Source of the DNA: Clostridiales bacterium | GTDB taxonomy: Bacteria > Bacillota > Clostridia > Christensenellales > Aristaeellaceae | Assembly (NCBI GenBank): GCA_004555535.1 | Contig: SFHU01000062.1 | Location: 1 to 16,096 of the forward strand | Reading direction: 5' to 3' | DNA length: 16,096 nt | Shown: positions 7,127 through 13,730 of the stretch, piece after piece | Layout: each line of letters starts with the position of its first letter | How positions within the stretch are numbered: the stretch's first letter is position 1 | Translations under genes and position numbers: made by a program | Notes under the pieces: generated by a model | What the model saw: the letters and a program-made list of their open reading frames with translations, nothing else | What the model was told of the DNA's origin: nothing | The model's database searches: none

Positions 7127-8011
7127 TCACACCTTCTCATGGACTTTCTTGCCGAGCAGACCCGTGGGCTTGACAAGAAGGACGATAATCAGCACGGCGA
7201 AGACGAGCGCGTCGCCCAGCTCCGTGGAGACGTAGGCCTTGCCGAGAATCTCGATGACGCCCAGCAGGATGCCGCCGATGAGCGCGCCCGGAATGGAGCC
7301 GATGCCGCCGAAGACGGCGGCGGTGAACGCCTTGATGCCGGGCATGGCGCCGGTCGTCGGCATCAGCACGGGATAGGCGGAGCAGAGCAGGACGCCCGCG
7401 ATGGCCGCCAGGCCGGAGCCGATGGCGAAGGTCATGGAGATGGTCGCGTTGACGTTGATGCCCATCAGCTCGGCCGCGCCCCTGTCCTCGGAGACGGCGC
7501 GCATGGCCTTGCCCATCTTGGTCTTGCCGGTGAAGAGGGTCAGAGCGATCATGATGACGAGGTTGGCCAGGACGGTGACGATCGTCTCGCCGGTGATGCG
7601 CAGCTGACCGTTAAAGAGCGAGAACGTGCCGATGCTGATCACGCTGGAAAAGCTCTTGGGGTTGGCGCCCCAGATGAGCAGAGCGAGGTTCTGCAGCAGA
7701 TAGCTCATGCCGATGGCGGTGATGAGCACGGCCAGCGAGGTCGCCTGGCGCAGGGGCTTGTAGGCCAGGCGCTCGATGGTGATGCCCAGCAGCGTGCAAA
7801 CGACGACCGAGATGAGCACCGAGGCCATCGGCGACATGCCCCAGTACTGGGTCGCGCTGAAGGACATGAACGCGCCGACCATGATGACATCGCCGTGAGC
7901 GAAGTTGAGCATCTTCGCGATGCCGTACACCATCGAATAGCCAAGCGCGATGATGGCGTACACGCTGCCCAGGCTGATGCCGTTGACCAGATATGAAAGG
8001 AACTGAATCAT
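7127..8011 (-). CDS. livH: Branched-chain amino acid ABC transporter permease LivH
   Basis: This 294-residue polytopic membrane protein starts MIQFLSYLVNGISLGSVYA, the standard LivH N-terminus. The family motif MLNFAHGDVIMVGAF is at 34-48, the ATPase-contact loop contains KMGKAMRAVSEDRGAAELMGI, and a C-terminal AVFGGIGSIPGALIGG follows. It is the partner of LivM in the inner channel of the importer. ATG 8011 was chosen because homologous sequence begins there; the open frame extends 29 codons upstream, but that part falls in the hairpin region of the livK-livH gap and shows no conserved sequence. Ribosome binding is weak (AGGCGG close to the ATG), which together with the hairpins upstream suggests less permease than binding protein is made. 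Confidence 0.93.
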   Translation of the reverse strand: MIQFLSYLVNGISLGSVYAIIALGYSMVYGIAKMLNFAHGDVIMVGAFMSFSATQYWGMSPMASVLISVVVCTLLGITIERLAYKPLRQATSLAVLITAIGMSYLLQNLALLIWGANPKSFSSVISIGTFSLFNGQLRITGETIVTVLANLVIMIALTLFTGKTKMGKAMRAVSEDRGAAELMGINVNATISMTFAIGSGLAAIAGVLLCSAYPVLMPTTGAMPGIKAFTAAVFGGIGSIPGALIGGILLGVIEILGKAYVSTELGDALVFAVLIIVLLVKPTGLLGKKVHEKV

Positions 8012-8070
8012 GTTCCGCCTAACTCTCCCTTCTGTAGAAGCGCGCGGTTTCAGGAGGATGTAAACGCGAA

Positions 8071-8117
8071 AGTAATCAACGCCACCGGAACGCAGCATTC
8101 CGGTGAGGTTGATTACT
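8071..8117 (-). promoter_or_regulatory. Long intergenic hairpin upstream of livH
   Basis: AGTAATCAAC (8071-8080) pairs perfectly with GTTGATTACT (8108-8117). After a 2x2 internal mismatch, CACCGGAA (8083-8090) pairs with TTCCGGTG (8098-8105) around a 7-base loop. No T run follows on the - strand. It may protect the livK mRNA 3' end or tune livH expression rather than terminate. Confidence 0.6.
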
Positions 8118-8136
8118 CTGCAAGGCTTGCCGTCTG

Positions 8137-8180
8137 AAAATCAAACGCTCCCCGGCCCAGCACAAGCCAAGCCGGGGAGC
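8137..8180 (-). terminator. Terminator-like hairpin between livK and livH (probable partial terminator)
   Basis: GCTCCCCGGC (8147-8156) and GCCGGGGAGC (8171-8180) form a perfect 10-bp GC-rich stem with a 14-base loop. On the - strand it is followed by GTTTGATTTTC, an interrupted T-rich run. It lies 16 bases after the livK stop. Because the rest of the operon lies downstream without an obvious new promoter, I infer leaky termination that gives excess binding-protein mRNA. Confidence 0.65.
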
Positions 8181-8196
8181 TTGAAGGCTTCAGCGA

Positions 8197-9318
8197 TTAC
8201 TTCGCGCCGACGTAGACGCCATCGGTGATGACCACGGCGGTCGGGGTCTTGTCGACCTCGCCGGAGGCATCCCAGCGCATGGTGCCGGTCAGGCCGGTGA
8301 TCTCGATGGTCGGGAAGACGGAGATCAGCATCTCGCAGGCATCCTCAGCGGAGGTGTCGGCGGTGATGCCCGCAGCCTCGATGGCCGCAGCCAGGGCGTA
8401 GACGCCGTCATACGCGTCCGCGGCGAACTGGTTCGGGATGTCGCCGTGAGCGGCGGTGTAGGTCGCGACGAAGTTCTTCGTCAGCTCATCCTCGGCATCC
8501 GCAGAGAACGGGGTCAGCAGCATGACGCCCTCGGCCAGGCTCTTGTCAAAGCCCTCCAGGCCCAGGATGCCGTCCATGCCGTCGACGCCGAAGAAGATCG
8601 GCGCGTAATCCACAGCGTTGGCCTGCTGCAGGATCATGGAAGCCGGGGTGTAGTAGATCGGCAGGAACACGAGCTCGGCGCCCGCATCCTTCATCTTGGA
8701 GATCTGGACGGAGAAGTCGGCGTTGGTGTCGTCGGAGAACGCGGCCTCGGCGACGACCTCAAGGCCCAGCTCCGCAGCCTTGGTCTTGAAGGACTGGTAG
8801 ATGCCCATGGAGTAGTCCTGCGCGTTGTTGTAGATCACGCCGACCTTGGTCGCCAGACCCTTGTTGACGATGTACTGCGCGGAGGCCAGGCCCTGAGCGG
8901 AATCCTTGAAGCAGACGCGGAACATGTTGTCCTTGCCCTGGGTGATGATGTCGGCGGAGCCGGAGGGCGTGAGCATGAACACGCGCTCCTCATAGGCAAC
9001 GTCGGAAACGGCGATGCAGGAGCCGGAGGTGACGGTGGAGAGCATGATGGTCACGCCGTCGTCAAGCAGCTTGTTGTAGGCGTTGACGCCCAGCTCGCCG
9101 TCGCCCTGGTCATCCTCGGCGAGGATCTCGAGCTGAATGTCGCCCTTGGCGGAAATCTCCTCGGCAGCAATCTTAGCGCCGTACTCAACGGCCAGGCCGT
9201 ACTGCGCGTAGGGACCGGTCAGCGGGCCGATGACGCCGATCTTGATGGCGTCGGCCGCCGCGAAGGACGCGGTCATCACGAGGACGAGCGCCAGAGCGGC
9301 CACGAGAATCTTCTTCAT
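8197..9318 (-). CDS. livK: Branched-chain amino acid ABC transporter substrate-binding protein LivK
   Basis: This 373-residue periplasmic-binding-protein fold type I receptor delivers substrate to LivHM. A signal peptide spans about residues 1-22 (MKKILVAALALVLVMTASFA then AAD). The mature protein opens IKIGVIGPLTGPYAQYG, the Peripla_BP_6 start. It continues with LAEDDQGDGELGVNAYNKLLDD, TSGSCIAVSDVAYE for ligand binding, TPSGSADIITQGKDNMFRVCFKDSAQG, and GVIYNNAQDYSMGIYQSF at the hinge. No cysteine follows the signal peptide, so no lipobox exists, whereas most Gram-positive binding proteins are lipoproteins. The ATG has AGGAGG about 8 bases upstream and a promoter some 90 bases upstream. It is first in the operon. 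Substrate is inferred as a branched-chain or other hydrophobic amino acid. Confidence 0.93.
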   Translation of the reverse strand: MKKILVAALALVLVMTASFAAADAIKIGVIGPLTGPYAQYGLAVEYGAKIAAEEISAKGDIQLEILAEDDQGDGELGVNAYNKLLDDGVTIMLSTVTSGSCIAVSDVAYEERVFMLTPSGSADIITQGKDNMFRVCFKDSAQGLASAQYIVNKGLATKVGVIYNNAQDYSMGIYQSFKTKAAELGLEVVAEAAFSDDTNADFSVQISKMKDAGAELVFLPIYYTPASMILQQANAVDYAPIFFGVDGMDGILGLEGFDKSLAEGVMLLTPFSADAEDELTKNFVATYTAAHGDIPNQFAADAYDGVYALAAAIEAAGITADTSAEDACEMLISVFPTIEITGLTGTMRWDASGEVDKTPTAVVITDGVYVGAK

Positions 9319-9339
9319 GGCAAATTCCTCCTGTAATCC

Positions 9340-9397
9340 GGGCTGAAAGCAGCCCCGAAAATGGTATGTCAGCGCCGAAGCAAGGGGCCCGGCGCTG
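9340..9397 (-). promoter_or_regulatory. Structured 5' leader of the liv operon
   Basis: Two stem-loops lie between the predicted transcription start (about 9400) and the livK Shine-Dalgarno: CAGCGCCG/CGGCGCTG (8 bp, 9370-9377 with 9390-9397) at the extreme 5' end, and GGGCTG-AAAG-CAGCCC (9340-9355) just before AGGAGG. The leader is only about 80 nt, too short for a T-box. Confidence 0.55.
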
Positions 9398-9406
9398 ATG
9401 GGGGTT

Positions 9407-9435
9407 ATTATACATCATTTTCCTTATGGATACAA
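9407..9435 (-). promoter_or_regulatory. Sigma-A-type promoter of the livKHMGF operon
   Basis: Reading the - strand, TTGTAT (9435-9430) is followed after exactly 17 bases by a perfect TATAAT (9412-9407). The surroundings are AT-rich compared with the rest of the window. Start of transcription is expected near 9400. Confidence 0.75.
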
Positions 9436-9456
9436 GGGATTTGTTTTCAGTTTATT

Positions 9457-9503
9457 TCAAGCGCTGAGTGATTTTTTTTCACTTTATGAATCGCTTGATC
9501 AAG
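9457..9503. promoter_or_regulatory. Dyad and palindrome in the livK/EamA intergenic region (candidate operator)
   Basis: TCAAGCG (9457-9463) is repeated inverted as CGCTTGA (9492-9498), and the latter overlaps the 10-base palindrome CTTGATCAAG (9494-9503). Between them lies AGTGA-T-tract-TCACT. The set sits directly upstream of the liv promoter -35 box and of the opposite promoter, a natural place for a regulator binding site. No regulator gene is in the window. Confidence 0.35.
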
Positions 9504-9520
9504 AATGCTGCATTTCGCTC

Positions 9521-9549
9521 TGTACAACGGGCGGTTTTCCCCCTATAAT
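9521..9549 (+). promoter_or_regulatory. Promoter of the EamA transporter gene
   Basis: TGTACA (9521-9526, four of six matches to TTGACA) is followed after 17 bases by a perfect TATAAT (9544-9549). Transcription would start near 9556, giving a leader of about 55 bases before ATG 9612. Confidence 0.65.
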
Positions 9550-9611
9550 GGACAGGGACGAAGGATGCCCCGCCGGCTTTGGCTGGGCCGGATCACAGGA
9601 GAGGACGGCTG

Positions 9612-10481
9612 ATGATGAACAAACGGAATCTGATTCCCCTTTTCGGAACCTTTCTGCTCTGGGGCAGCTTGTATATCGTATCGAAAATCGCGCTTCGGAG
9701 CATTCCGCCGGTCACGCTGCTGGCCATGCGGTATCTGGTCTCGATCCCCGCGCTGTTTGTGATTCTGCGCCTGCGCCGCGCGATGAAGCCGGTGGCCGCA
9801 GGCGACAGGCGGACGATCTTCCTGATCGGCTTTGTCGGGTATTTTGCCAGCTTCTGCCTGCAGATGCTGGGCATCAACCGGCTGACGGGCTCAGTTTCCT
9901 CGCTGCTGGGAGCGATGAACCCGATCTTCATCCCGATCCTCGCGGCGATCTTCCTGGGCGAAAGGCTCACGGCGGCCAAGGTGGGCTGCGTGGCGGTGTC
10001 GATGGCCGGCGTCGTGATGATCGTCGGCGTCGGGGGCACGGTCGATCCGTTGGGCGCAGCGCTGATGCTCGCCAGCGTCTTCCTCTGGTCGAGCGCCTCG
10101 ATCATCATCCGCCGCGTCGGCGGGCGCTACGACCCGATGCAGATCGCCATGCTGGCGATGCTCGCGGCGCTGCCCTTCACGGGCGCGTGGGCCCTGATGG
10201 AACTGCGCACGGCGAGTTGCACGCTCACGGCGCAGAGCCTGCTGGCCGTGCTCTACATGGGGCTGATGGGCACCGCCGCGGCGCACACGCTCTGGAACAC
10301 GAGCCTTTCGCTGATGGACGCGAGCTTCTGCTCGATGTTTTATCCGCTGCAGCCGCTCGTCTCCTCGGTGCTCGGCGTGCTGATCCTGGGCGAGCAAATC
10401 ACGCCGAGCTTTGTCGCCGGCGGCCTGATCATCTGCTGCGGCATCGTGCTGGCTGTGCTCAGCGGGAGAAAAAAGGCCTGA
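9612..10481 (+). CDS. EamA/DMT-family membrane transporter
   Basis: This 289-residue protein has about ten membrane helices in two tandem EamA halves (about 5-137 and 148-284). The repeat signatures are clear: FLLWGSLYIVSKIAL in the first helix, LLGAMNPIFIPILAAIFLGERLT (97-119 region) ending the first half, and SMFYPLQPLVSSVLGVLILGE (about 241-261) in the second. DMT-family proteins move metabolites, often exporting amino acids or other small molecules, but the substrate cannot be read from sequence. The start ATG 9612 follows AGGAGAGGA at a normal distance; an immediately following ATG at 9615 is equally possible. It is divergent from livK and shares a regulatory region with it, which may mean coordinated control of amino acid import and export. 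That is an inference from position only. Confidence 0.88.
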   Translation: MMNKRNLIPLFGTFLLWGSLYIVSKIALRSIPPVTLLAMRYLVSIPALFVILRLRRAMKPVAAGDRRTIFLIGFVGYFASFCLQMLGINRLTGSVSSLLGAMNPIFIPILAAIFLGERLTAAKVGCVAVSMAGVVMIVGVGGTVDPLGAALMLASVFLWSSASIIIRRVGGRYDPMQIAMLAMLAALPFTGAWALMELRTASCTLTAQSLLAVLYMGLMGTAAAHTLWNTSLSLMDASFCSMFYPLQPLVSSVLGVLILGEQITPSFVAGGLIICCGIVLAVLSGRKKA

Positions 10482-10507
10482 CGGCGGCGGAGCGCTGGAA
10501 AGACCGG

Positions 10508-10541
10508 AAAAAGCGCCTCTCTCCGGCGAGGAGGGAGGCGC
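10508..10541 (-). terminator. Rho-independent terminator of the metallophosphoesterase gene
   Basis: GCGCCTCTCTCC (10513-10524) pairs with GGAGGGAGGCGC (10530-10541) over 12 bp with a single G-U, around the loop GGCGA. On the - strand the stem is followed directly by TTTTT. It lies about 40 bases after the stop at 10582. The + strand side has no T run, so it is a poor terminator for the EamA gene. Confidence 0.85.
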
Positions 10542-10581
10542 GGCCTGTCGGCAGAAGGGTTTTCCCCGGCAGAGAAGAGAA

Positions 10582-11703
10582 TTACAGGGAGGACGGCGTC
10601 AGCGAGAGCAGCGTGACCATCGGCGGGTTGAAGAGGCGGAAGAAGAGGGACGGATAGTGCGCATCCCCGCTGCCCAGGCCCGGGCTGGTGTAGACCCAGG
10701 TGCGCTCTGCGCGCCTGAGGCCGGAGACCGTGTTGGCGCCGGGAAAGAGGCCATAGCGCGGCAGACTCTGGGAGGGAACGAACACGGGGCCGGCCACCGG
10801 CAGGCGGATCAGCCCGCCCAGATCATGGCCGCAGAGCACGAGGCCGACCCTTTCATACGGCGTGCCGCTGCTGCGGAGGATTTCCTCGTCGGAGGGCGGC
10901 ACATGCGTGACGGCGATGATGGCGTCGGTGTCACGCATGGCGGCGCGCGCGATGCGCGTCTGCTCCAGCCAGCCCAGATTGTAGGCGGCGAGCTCAATCT
11001 CGTTTTCGTCGCCGCCGGCCTGCGCGTTCAGGTAGCGCAGCTCGAACTGGCCCTGCATGGCATCGATGTCCAGGCTGAGCTGGCTGCTGGTGGTCAGCCA
11101 GAGGGTCTGTCCCTCCCGCTCGATGCCCACCGGCGCGCTGAGCAGCTGCGCGCCGCGCTGGCGCGCACCCAGCACCCAGGGGGCAAAGGGGCTGCCGCCG
11201 GGCGCATAATCCATCGAGACGGGCTCGGGATCGTCATCCCCGGCGATGAAGTAGATGGGCGCGTCCGGATTGAGCTCGCGCAGCACCTCGATGAGCGCAT
11301 ACAGCGGCTGCGCGTTGCCCCGGGAGGAGACCATGTCGCCTGTCATCACGACGGCGTCAAACGAGGCGTCGCGCAGCGCAAAGCGCACGAGCCGCTGGTC
11401 GCTGCCGAAGAGCGCGCCCTTCAGATCGGAAACATGCAGGATGGTATATCCCTCAAAAGCCTCGGTCAGCCCCCGGATGGGCACGCTGACGCGCGAAACG
11501 TGGACGAACCGGTTGACCACGAAGTTCGGCACGAGGATCAGCACCAGCGAGAGGACGATCAGCAGGAGGATGCACCGCCCCGGACGGCTTCTGCGGCGCG
11601 GCTCAAAGAAGCGATGATCCGGAGCGGAGGCCGTGAAATGCGACGTGTGCTCGGGGGAGAAGGCATCATAGCCGCTGCGGCTTTTGGAGGGGCGTCTGTT
11701 CAT
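10582..11703 (-). CDS. Membrane-anchored calcineurin-like metallophosphoesterase with altered active site
   Basis: This 373-residue protein has a basic cytoplasmic N-terminus of about 42 residues, one membrane helix (43-65) and an extracytoplasmic metallophosphoesterase domain like YkuE/YaeI. The five blocks appear in order but are changed. DxH is D93-L-K95 and GD (122-123) is kept. GNH[DE] is G155-D-D-D. TH (266-267) is kept, and GHxH is G292-H-D-L295. The downstream GGLIRLP and VYTSPGLG elements are normal for the family, so the fold is secure. Loss of at least three ligand positions argues against a standard two-metal enzyme, though aspartates could partly substitute. The start ATG 11703 has GAGG 9 bases upstream; an ATG at 11718 lacks spacing. 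It has its own promoter and terminator and is divergent from radA. Confidence 0.8.
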   Translation of the reverse strand: MNRRPSKSRSGYDAFSPEHTSHFTASAPDHRFFEPRRRSRPGRCILLLIVLSLVLILVPNFVVNRFVHVSRVSVPIRGLTEAFEGYTILHVSDLKGALFGSDQRLVRFALRDASFDAVVMTGDMVSSRGNAQPLYALIEVLRELNPDAPIYFIAGDDDPEPVSMDYAPGGSPFAPWVLGARQRGAQLLSAPVGIEREGQTLWLTTSSQLSLDIDAMQGQFELRYLNAQAGGDENEIELAAYNLGWLEQTRIARAAMRDTDAIIAVTHVPPSDEEILRSSGTPYERVGLVLCGHDLGGLIRLPVAGPVFVPSQSLPRYGLFPGANTVSGLRRAERTWVYTSPGLGSGDAHYPSLFFRLFNPPMVTLLSLTPSSL

Positions 11704-11764
11704 CGGGCAATTCCTCATTCCTGCGTGGGATCAAAGCCGGCCGGGGCCGGAGGGGACAAGAAAA

Positions 11765-11793
11765 AGTATAGCCCATTGGGGCGGATACATCAA
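11765..11793 (-). promoter_or_regulatory. Promoter of the metallophosphoesterase gene
   Basis: On the - strand TTGATG (11793-11788) and TATACT (11770-11765) are separated by exactly 17 bases. Transcription would start near 11758, giving a leader of about 55 bases. I saw no equally good promoter for radA on the + strand in the same 175-base gap. Confidence 0.65.
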
Positions 11794-11878
11794 GGGACTT
11801 CCGCGAAAGAAATGGCAGAATTGGATAGATCAGGGAAAGACGCGGGTCAATGGGAGCGAATGGCTCCGGGAGGAAAGC

Positions 11879-13252
11879 ATGGCAAAGGAAAAGACCGTAT
11901 ATCAGTGCAGCGCGTGCGGCTATGAGACGGCAAAGTGGATGGGCAAATGCCCGGGCTGCGGGGCGTGGAACACGCTGGAGGAGCAGGCGCCCCAGCCTTC
12001 GCAGGCCGCGCCGGTCAAGGCCATCAAGCAGCGGCCCGGAACGGGCGCGCAGGCGCTCAAGCTCTCGCAGATCCCGGAGGAGAGCGCCGTGCGCGCGACG
12101 ACGGGCATCGGGGAGCTGGACCGCGTGCTCGGCGGCGGCGTGGTGGAGGGCTCGCTCATGCTGGTGGGCGGCGATCCGGGCATCGGCAAATCGACGCTGC
12201 TGCTGCAGGCCTCCGAGCATCTGGCCAAAAGCGGCGCGCGCGTGCTGTACGTCTCCGGCGAAGAATCGGCGCGGCAGATCAAGATGCGCGCCAGGCGTCT
12301 GGGCGTGACGAGCGAAAACCTGTTCATCCTCAGCGAGAACGCGATGGACGCGGCGGAAAAGCGCTGGGAGGAGATCCAGCCGGACTACATGGTCATCGAC
12401 TCGATTCAAACGATGTACAGGCCGGATATGGCCAGCGCGCCGGGCAGCGTGTCGCAGGTGCGCGAATGCGCCAGCCTGCTCATGCGCATGGCGAAGACGA
12501 CGGGCTGCGCCGTCTTCCTGGTGGGGCATGTGACCAAGGAGGGCGCGATTGCCGGCCCCCGGGTATTGGAGCACATGGTCGACGTCGTGCTCTACTTCGA
12601 GGGCGACCATCAGCATCAGTACCGCATTCTGCGCGCGGTCAAGAACCGTTTCGGCTCCGTGAACGAGCTGGGCCTCTTTGAGATGCGCGAGACGGGCATG
12701 ACGCCCGTGCTCAACCCCTCGGAGGCGCTGCTCTCGGAGCGGGCGCGCAACGTGCCGGGCTCCTGCGTCCATCCCGCGATCGAGGGCTCAAGGCCCATGC
12801 TGGTCGATGTGCAGGCGCTGGCGCTGCAGACGGCCTACGGCACGCCCCGGCGCACCACCAACGGCTTTGACGCGGGGCGCCTGGCGCTGCTGCTGGCCGT
12901 GCTGGAAAAGCGCGCGGGCATCGCGCTGCTGGGGCAGGACGTCTACATCAACGTGGCGGGCGGCCTGGAGCTGAGCGAGCCCGCGGCGGATCTGGCGCTG
13001 TGCGCGGCCGTCGCCTCGAGCGTGCGCGAGGTCTGCATCCCGGGCGACTGGGCCGTGATGGGCGAAGTCGGCCTGGCGGGGGAAATCCGCGGTATCTCGC
13101 AGGCGGAGCGGCGGCTGGCGGAGTGCAAGCGGCTGGGCTTTACGACCTGCGTCATGCCCCGGGAGAACGCCAGGAGCATCGGCAGGGTGGAGGGCATGCG
13201 CGTTTACGGCGTGGAGACGCTGGCCGAGGCGGTCTCCATCCTGATTGGCTGA
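11879..13252 (+). CDS. radA: DNA repair protein RadA (Sms)
   Basis: This 457-residue protein is full length for RadA. The N-terminal zinc finger is C10, C13, C24, C27 (YQCSACG...CPGCG). The RecA-like ATPase core has Walker A GGDPGIGKST (97-106), YVSGEES, the Walker B-like YMVIDSIQT, and the RadA-specific KNRFGS at 255-260. A Lon-protease-like domain follows from about 285, with NVAGGLELSEPAADLA and GEVGLAGEIR (396-404). RadA is a hexameric motor that drives branch migration of recombination intermediates and helps process stalled forks. ATG 11879 was chosen because homology starts there and GGGAGG lies 5 bases upstream; the frame is open for 65 further codons with no conservation. In many Firmicutes radA sits beside disA; here darA follows. 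Confidence 0.95.
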   Translation: MAKEKTVYQCSACGYETAKWMGKCPGCGAWNTLEEQAPQPSQAAPVKAIKQRPGTGAQALKLSQIPEESAVRATTGIGELDRVLGGGVVEGSLMLVGGDPGIGKSTLLLQASEHLAKSGARVLYVSGEESARQIKMRARRLGVTSENLFILSENAMDAAEKRWEEIQPDYMVIDSIQTMYRPDMASAPGSVSQVRECASLLMRMAKTTGCAVFLVGHVTKEGAIAGPRVLEHMVDVVLYFEGDHQHQYRILRAVKNRFGSVNELGLFEMRETGMTPVLNPSEALLSERARNVPGSCVHPAIEGSRPMLVDVQALALQTAYGTPRRTTNGFDAGRLALLLAVLEKRAGIALLGQDVYINVAGGLELSEPAADLALCAAVASSVREVCIPGDWAVMGEVGLAGEIRGISQAERRLAECKRLGFTTCVMPRENARSIGRVEGMRVYGVETLAEAVSILIG

Positions 13253-13289
13253 GAGGGATGAAACACTAGCTTTTTGGCGCGCAATCCTG

Positions 13290-13295
13290 TATAAT
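13290..13295 (+). promoter_or_regulatory. Probable -10 box of the darA-holB-ricT operon
   Basis: A perfect TATAAT lies 95 bases before darA. The -35 region at 16-17 bases upstream (TAGCTT or AGCTTT) is weak, so strength or need for an activator is uncertain. Transcription would start near 13302. Confidence 0.55.
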
Positions 13296-13301
13296 AGAAG
13301 C

Positions 13302-13394
13302 AGACCTAACTGTGCCGGTAGGGCACAGCGGTACTTCCACGGCGCGCTTTCCGCAGGGCGGACGGCGGCCGGATTGAATGGAGGAAATAGATCG
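13302..13394 (+). promoter_or_regulatory. Structured 5' leader of darA
   Basis: The presumed leader of about 93 nt begins with a perfect 7-bp hairpin (CTGTGCC-ggtag-GGCACAG, 13310-13328). A GC-rich stretch with smaller potential stems follows, for example CCGC-agg-GCGG near 13350-13361. GGAGG (13380-13384) lies 10 bases before the ATG. It is too short for, and does not resemble, a ydaO-type cyclic-di-AMP riboswitch. Confidence 0.4.
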
Positions 13395-13727
13395 ATGAAG
13401 CTGATTGTGGCAATTGTGCAGGACGAGGACGCGGGCCGTCTGGTTTCCGCACTGATGGATAAGGGCTTTGGCGTGACGAAGCTGGCGACCACCGGCGGCT
13501 TCCTGCGCGCGGGCAACACGACGCTCATCAGCGGCGTGGAGGACGACAAGCTCGACGAGGCGCTGGGGATCATCGAAAAGATCTGCAAGAGCCGGGAGCA
13601 GATCACCGCCTCGACGACCCCGATGAGCGGCGGCGCGGGCGGCGTCTATGTGCCGTATCCCATCCGCGTGACGGTGGGCGGCGCGACGGTCTTCGTGCTG
13701 GAGGTCAGCCAGTTCCTGAAGGTGTAA
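13395..13727 (+). CDS. darA: Cyclic-di-AMP receptor DarA (PstA/YaaQ, PII-like)
   Basis: This 110-residue protein matches Bacillus subtilis DarA closely from end to end: MKLIVAIVQDEDAGRL at the N-terminus, the ligand-binding segment GVTKLATTGGFLRAGNTT (about 26-43), GVEDDKLDEAL, a T/B-loop region, and YVPYPIRVTVGGATVFVLEV at the C-terminus. DarA is a trimeric, PII-like cytosolic protein that binds cyclic-di-AMP at subunit interfaces. Its downstream target is not settled. ATG 13395 fits the family start, with GGAGG 10 bases upstream. It is followed after 3 bases by holB and then ricT, as in the Bacillus yaaQ-yaaR-holB-yaaT cluster but without yaaR. A cyclic-di-AMP synthase is not in the window. 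Confidence 0.95.
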   Translation: MKLIVAIVQDEDAGRLVSALMDKGFGVTKLATTGGFLRAGNTTLISGVEDDKLDEALGIIEKICKSREQITASTTPMSGGAGGVYVPYPIRVTVGGATVFVLEVSQFLKV

Positions 13728-13730
13728 GGC

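Noticed and set aside
8052..8063. AGGAGG directly followed by ATG TAA on the plus strand in the livK-livH gap
   Set aside because: The ATG is followed at once by a stop, and the region lies antisense within the liv operon; chance occurrence.
4457..9336. Several long plus-strand open frames opposite the liv genes (for example 4457-6169, 6028-7173, 7076-7996 and 8446-9336)
   Set aside because: They are antisense shadows in GC-rich coding DNA. Their products are low-complexity (rich in A, D, G, R, H, V) with no family features, while the minus strand encodes complete Liv proteins.
9319..9400. T-box or other amino acid-sensing riboswitch upstream of livK
   Set aside because: The leader is only about 80 nt, lacks the T-box consensus and contains no terminator/antiterminator pair.
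11684..11878. 65-codon N-terminal extension of RadA
   Set aside because: The stretch has no conservation, carries the promoter and start of the divergent phosphoesterase gene, and RadA homology and a Shine-Dalgarno place the start at 11879.
13301..13380. tRNA-like stretch (AGCGGTA...CGCTTTCCGC) before darA
   Set aside because: No acceptor stem, no proper T arm and no consistent cloverleaf; the resemblance is limited to a D-arm-like string.
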